From Methanosarcinaceae archaeon (GTDB taxonomy: Archaea > Halobacteriota > Methanosarcinia > Methanosarcinales > Methanosarcinaceae), in contig DQIO01000221.1 of the NCBI GenBank assembly GCA_020793555.1, positions 1-7,790 on the forward strand: a DNA stretch of 7,790 bases, in the 5' to 3' direction. Shown one piece after another: positions 5,945-7,790 of this stretch. The notes under the pieces are model-generated. The model was not told the DNA's origin and ran no database searches. It saw only the letters and a list, made by a program, of their open reading frames with translations. The translations under genes and the position numbers were made by a program. Within the stretch, counting starts at the first letter, position 1; the number at the start of each line of letters is the position of its first letter.

Positions 5945-7048
5945 CTTAACATATTAATGGTCGGAAATGGGCAATGCGGCAATCGTATTCTTGATGCCAT
6001 CAACAAGCAGGCATTCGGCGGAAAAACAAAATTTGCAAAATTCTATTCTAAACAAAAATTCAAGAGCCGAGTGGAAACTATTGTAATCAACACTGCGATC
6101 AATGACCTCAAGGAATTGAAACACACAAAAGGTAAAGATAGAATTCACATACCTCACCTGCATGGTGTAGGAGCTAACAGGAATATTGGAAAATCTGTTT
6201 TTACAGAAAATAAGGACCTTATAATGCGCCAGATCGAAGATAGAGGACGTTTTGATGTAGCATTTGTAGTCACATCCGCATCAGGGGGAACAGGTTCATC
6301 TTTCACTCCAATGCTGATAAGAGAACTCAAAGAAAGATACGATTTTCCGATATATGCAATTGTAGTACTTCCATTCAGGGAAGAAGGTACACTATATCTC
6401 CAAAATGCGGCATTTTGCCTGAGGGATATGCGGGATAGCGGTGCAGATGGAATAATCCTTGCAGACAACCAGTTCTTAAAACAACTTGGTGGCGATATAG
6501 AATCTGCCTATAATGGGATCAATGACATGATCGCTGAGCGTATCCTATTTTTACTTGATGCACTTGACAGTGATATGATGATGGTTACTGACCTTGGTGA
6601 TTTTAAGACTGTGATGGATGGGGGTGCAGGACTTGCCACAATTGGGTTCTACAAGGCTGATAAGGATGTTCCGGTAAAGACCGCGATCCAAAAAGCACTG
6701 TCTCCTTCCGGATTATTGTTCTCGACAAATGTCTATGATGAGGCGAGCAGGGCAATGATCATCATAAAAGGTGACAAGAGTTATTTGAGCATTGATGACA
6801 TCTCAAACGAAGTTGAAAAACTGGCATCTGCTGTTGGTCATGTATTCAAAGGTATCATTGTAAGAAATGGCGAATATCCTCAGGTTCTTGCAGTACTCAC
6901 ATTGGAATTTGCATCCGAACTTGAAAAATTGTATTCAGTTGCAGTTGATGCAATCCAGCATGAACGGGAAAAGAAAGAACGGGTTGATAGCAAAAAAGAG
7001 ATCAACAAAGCATTCTCGCAACTTGATGGACTTGAACCTCATTATTGA
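5942..7048 (+). CDS. Tubulin/FtsZ-superfamily GTPase, CetZ-like or non-canonical FtsZ
   Basis: This is a 368-residue cytoskeletal GTPase expected to polymerise in the cytoplasm. The T1 loop reads GNGQCGNR (8-15), strikingly like the tubulin AGQCGNQ. T3 is GVGANRNIG (75-83), the signature T4 is SASGGTGSS (112-120), and the following strand ends LPFREEG (143-149), where FtsZ has KPFNFEG. A helix-7-like stretch SAYNGINDMIAERI (188-201) carries N194-D195. The T7 region VTDLGDFKTVM (215-225) keeps D217 and D220, matching FtsZ Asp209/Asp212, so GTP hydrolysis across the subunit interface seems possible. The FtsZ Asn207 position is Val here. After about 345 a short charged tail (EKKERVDSKKE) follows, without a clear FtsZ C-terminal partner-binding motif. 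It departs from classical FtsZ1/FtsZ2, so CetZ or an FtsZ-like group fits best. It sits 56 bp after the S-layer-like gene. Confidence 0.92.
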   Translation: MLNILMVGNGQCGNRILDAINKQAFGGKTKFAKFYSKQKFKSRVETIVINTAINDLKELKHTKGKDRIHIPHLHGVGANRNIGKSVFTENKDLIMRQIEDRGRFDVAFVVTSASGGTGSSFTPMLIRELKERYDFPIYAIVVLPFREEGTLYLQNAAFCLRDMRDSGADGIILADNQFLKQLGGDIESAYNGINDMIAERILFLLDALDSDMMMVTDLGDFKTVMDGGAGLATIGFYKADKDVPVKTAIQKALSPSGLLFSTNVYDEASRAMIIIKGDKSYLSIDDISNEVEKLASAVGHVFKGIIVRNGEYPQVLAVLTLEFASELEKLYSVAVDAIQHEREKKERVDSKKEINKAFSQLDGLEPHY

Positions 7049-7176
7049 AAAGCAACATAAACAGCAAACACAGCCGCAAGTATCACCATACCCACCTTGG
7101 GGCCAGATGCCTTTTCATTGATCGAGATCACATAATTGTCCACAGTCGTGAACATTCCCTTCCCAGCGCCTGCCAA
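7042..7176 (-). CDS. Possible 44-residue membrane peptide
   Basis: I do not recognise this product. From TTG at 7176 (or ATG at 7155, 37 residues) the frame reads a Gly/Lys-rich start (AGAGKGMF), a polar stretch (TTVDNYVISINEKASG) and a C-terminal hydrophobic segment, VGMVILAAVFAVYVAF, ending in Q-stop. That is the layout of a small single-span, C-terminally anchored protein. The stop overlaps the last codons of the GTPase gene by 7 bp in convergent orientation. No good ribosome binding site is seen for either start, and an in-frame stop lies about 35 bp upstream of the TTG. It could equally be the tail of a decayed gene, given the remnant next to it. Confidence 0.35.
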   Translation of the reverse strand: MAGAGKGMFTTVDNYVISINEKASGPKVGMVILAAVFAVYVAFQ

Positions 7177-7186
7177 CTTTCTCTTA

Positions 7187-7207
7187 ACTGTGCGATGTCG
7201 GCACAGT
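7187..7207. other. 7-bp stem inverted repeat upstream of the small frame
   Basis: ACTGTGC-GATGTCG-GCACAGT is a perfect 7-bp inverted repeat with a 7-nt spacer. It lies just upstream of the possible membrane-peptide frame (minus) and about 140 bp past the GTPase stop. It could be a transcript-end hairpin for the plus-strand genes or an operator for the minus-strand frame. No T-run follows on the plus strand. Confidence 0.35.
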
Positions 7208-7234
7208 CAGAATCATGAAACTTGATATTCCATC

Positions 7235-7525
7235 TTAATATTGCATAATACGCGGGACATCGTCAATTATTTCGATATAAGTAAATTCATTGCTGTCTTC
7301 AGCCCCCCAACAACCAGAATTCGCAACTCGATTTTCCATATCAACGTATTGCCTATGAGTATGGCCATAAATTAGAAATTCTTCCGGTTTTATTCCAAAA
7401 AGAAAATGTCTCACATTTGATTTTGCTAATTTATCAATTGAACTTAGCACATTATGATTACCTTTCAATCGAGTCTTCGGAGGGTTAAACATTGAGTGGT
7501 GTCCTATATTTCGTGATCTATACAC
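7235..7525 (-). pseudogene. Metallophosphoesterase remnant, C-terminal part only
   Basis: The 96-codon frame ends with the last metal-binding motif of calcineurin-like phosphoesterases, FLIYGHTH (50-57), followed by the usual C-terminal strands (ENRVANSGCWGAED, FTYIEI, VPRIMQY). Intact family members also need earlier D-x-H, GD and GNH-D/E motifs spread over more than 100 residues before the GHTH. Here only KGNHN (21-25) is seen, about 30 residues before GHTH, too close to be the usual GNHD box. The frame opens directly after a TAA, with GTG as the first codon and no ribosome binding site. Continuing upstream in the same frame to 7723, stops occur at 7526-7528, 7619-7621 and 7634-7636. The N-terminal catalytic half is therefore missing or unrecognisable. 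If intact, it would have been a cytoplasmic phosphohydrolase. Confidence 0.75.
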
Positions 7526-7790
7526 TTAAACATTAAAAATTCTTTCCATGTCCACAGTACTTCCGAATAGCCCTACTTCCGATTGACTAAACACTTTTTG
7601 CTTTAACACCGATTTTCGTCAGCCGTTTAGGTCTCATAATTGACCATGCTCAAGATATCCACTCAAATCGAAGTCTCTTATTGCCCAACCATGGTATTGA
7701 ATACGATTTCTGAAAAATTTCATTCGATTTAAAAATGGGTGTTGTTGCCTTCTTCTTCATTTTGATTATAATCTCATCGCCAACCACTTC
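7526..7790. other. Right-end region with no definable gene
   Basis: A minus-strand frame enters from the right edge and stops at 7650, giving 46 residues (lysine-rich, containing EVVGDEIIIKMKKK) that I cannot assign. It could be the end of a gene lying mostly outside the window. The phosphoesterase frame continues across this area only through several stops, about as many as expected by chance in such AT-rich DNA. No promoter, repeat or RNA gene is evident. Confidence 0.5.

Overview
The window looks like chromosomal DNA from a methane-metabolising euryarchaeon, most likely Methanosarcinia or a close relative. Four things point that way: an archaeal ether-lipid prenyltransferase; NAD synthesis through aspartate dehydrogenase with no NadB in view; an S-layer-like secreted protein beside a tubulin/FtsZ-superfamily GTPase; and ribosome binding sites of the GGTGA/GGAGG type with upstream TATA-like boxes. 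The genus cannot be fixed from this sequence.

Layout: positions 1-643 hold no convincing gene but carry a GC-rich element built of a 10-bp tandem repeat and nested inverted repeats. A minus-strand pair follows: nadA (quinolinate synthase) and, 31 bp downstream, a UbiA-family digeranylgeranylglyceryl-phosphate synthase. Upstream of nadA lies a 278-bp intergenic region with a perfect 20-bp palindrome and two copies of a hairpin-forming repeat. Next come nadX (aspartate dehydrogenase, minus) and nadC (quinolinate phosphoribosyltransferase, plus), transcribed divergently from a short region with a TATA-like box readable in both directions. NadX, NadA and NadC together carry out the de novo route aspartate -> iminoaspartate -> quinolinate -> nicotinate mononucleotide.

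The plus-strand pair at 4617-7048 encodes a secreted, C-terminally membrane-anchored S-layer-like protein and, 56 bp later, a tubulin/FtsZ-superfamily GTPase that starts with TTG behind a strong GGAGG. The pairing suggests a cytoskeleton/envelope module, and it is the most interesting part of the window.

The right end (7049-7790) looks decayed. It holds a possible 44-residue membrane peptide (minus) overlapping the 3' end of the GTPase gene, the C-terminal remnant of a metallophosphoesterase, and about 265 bp with no definable gene.
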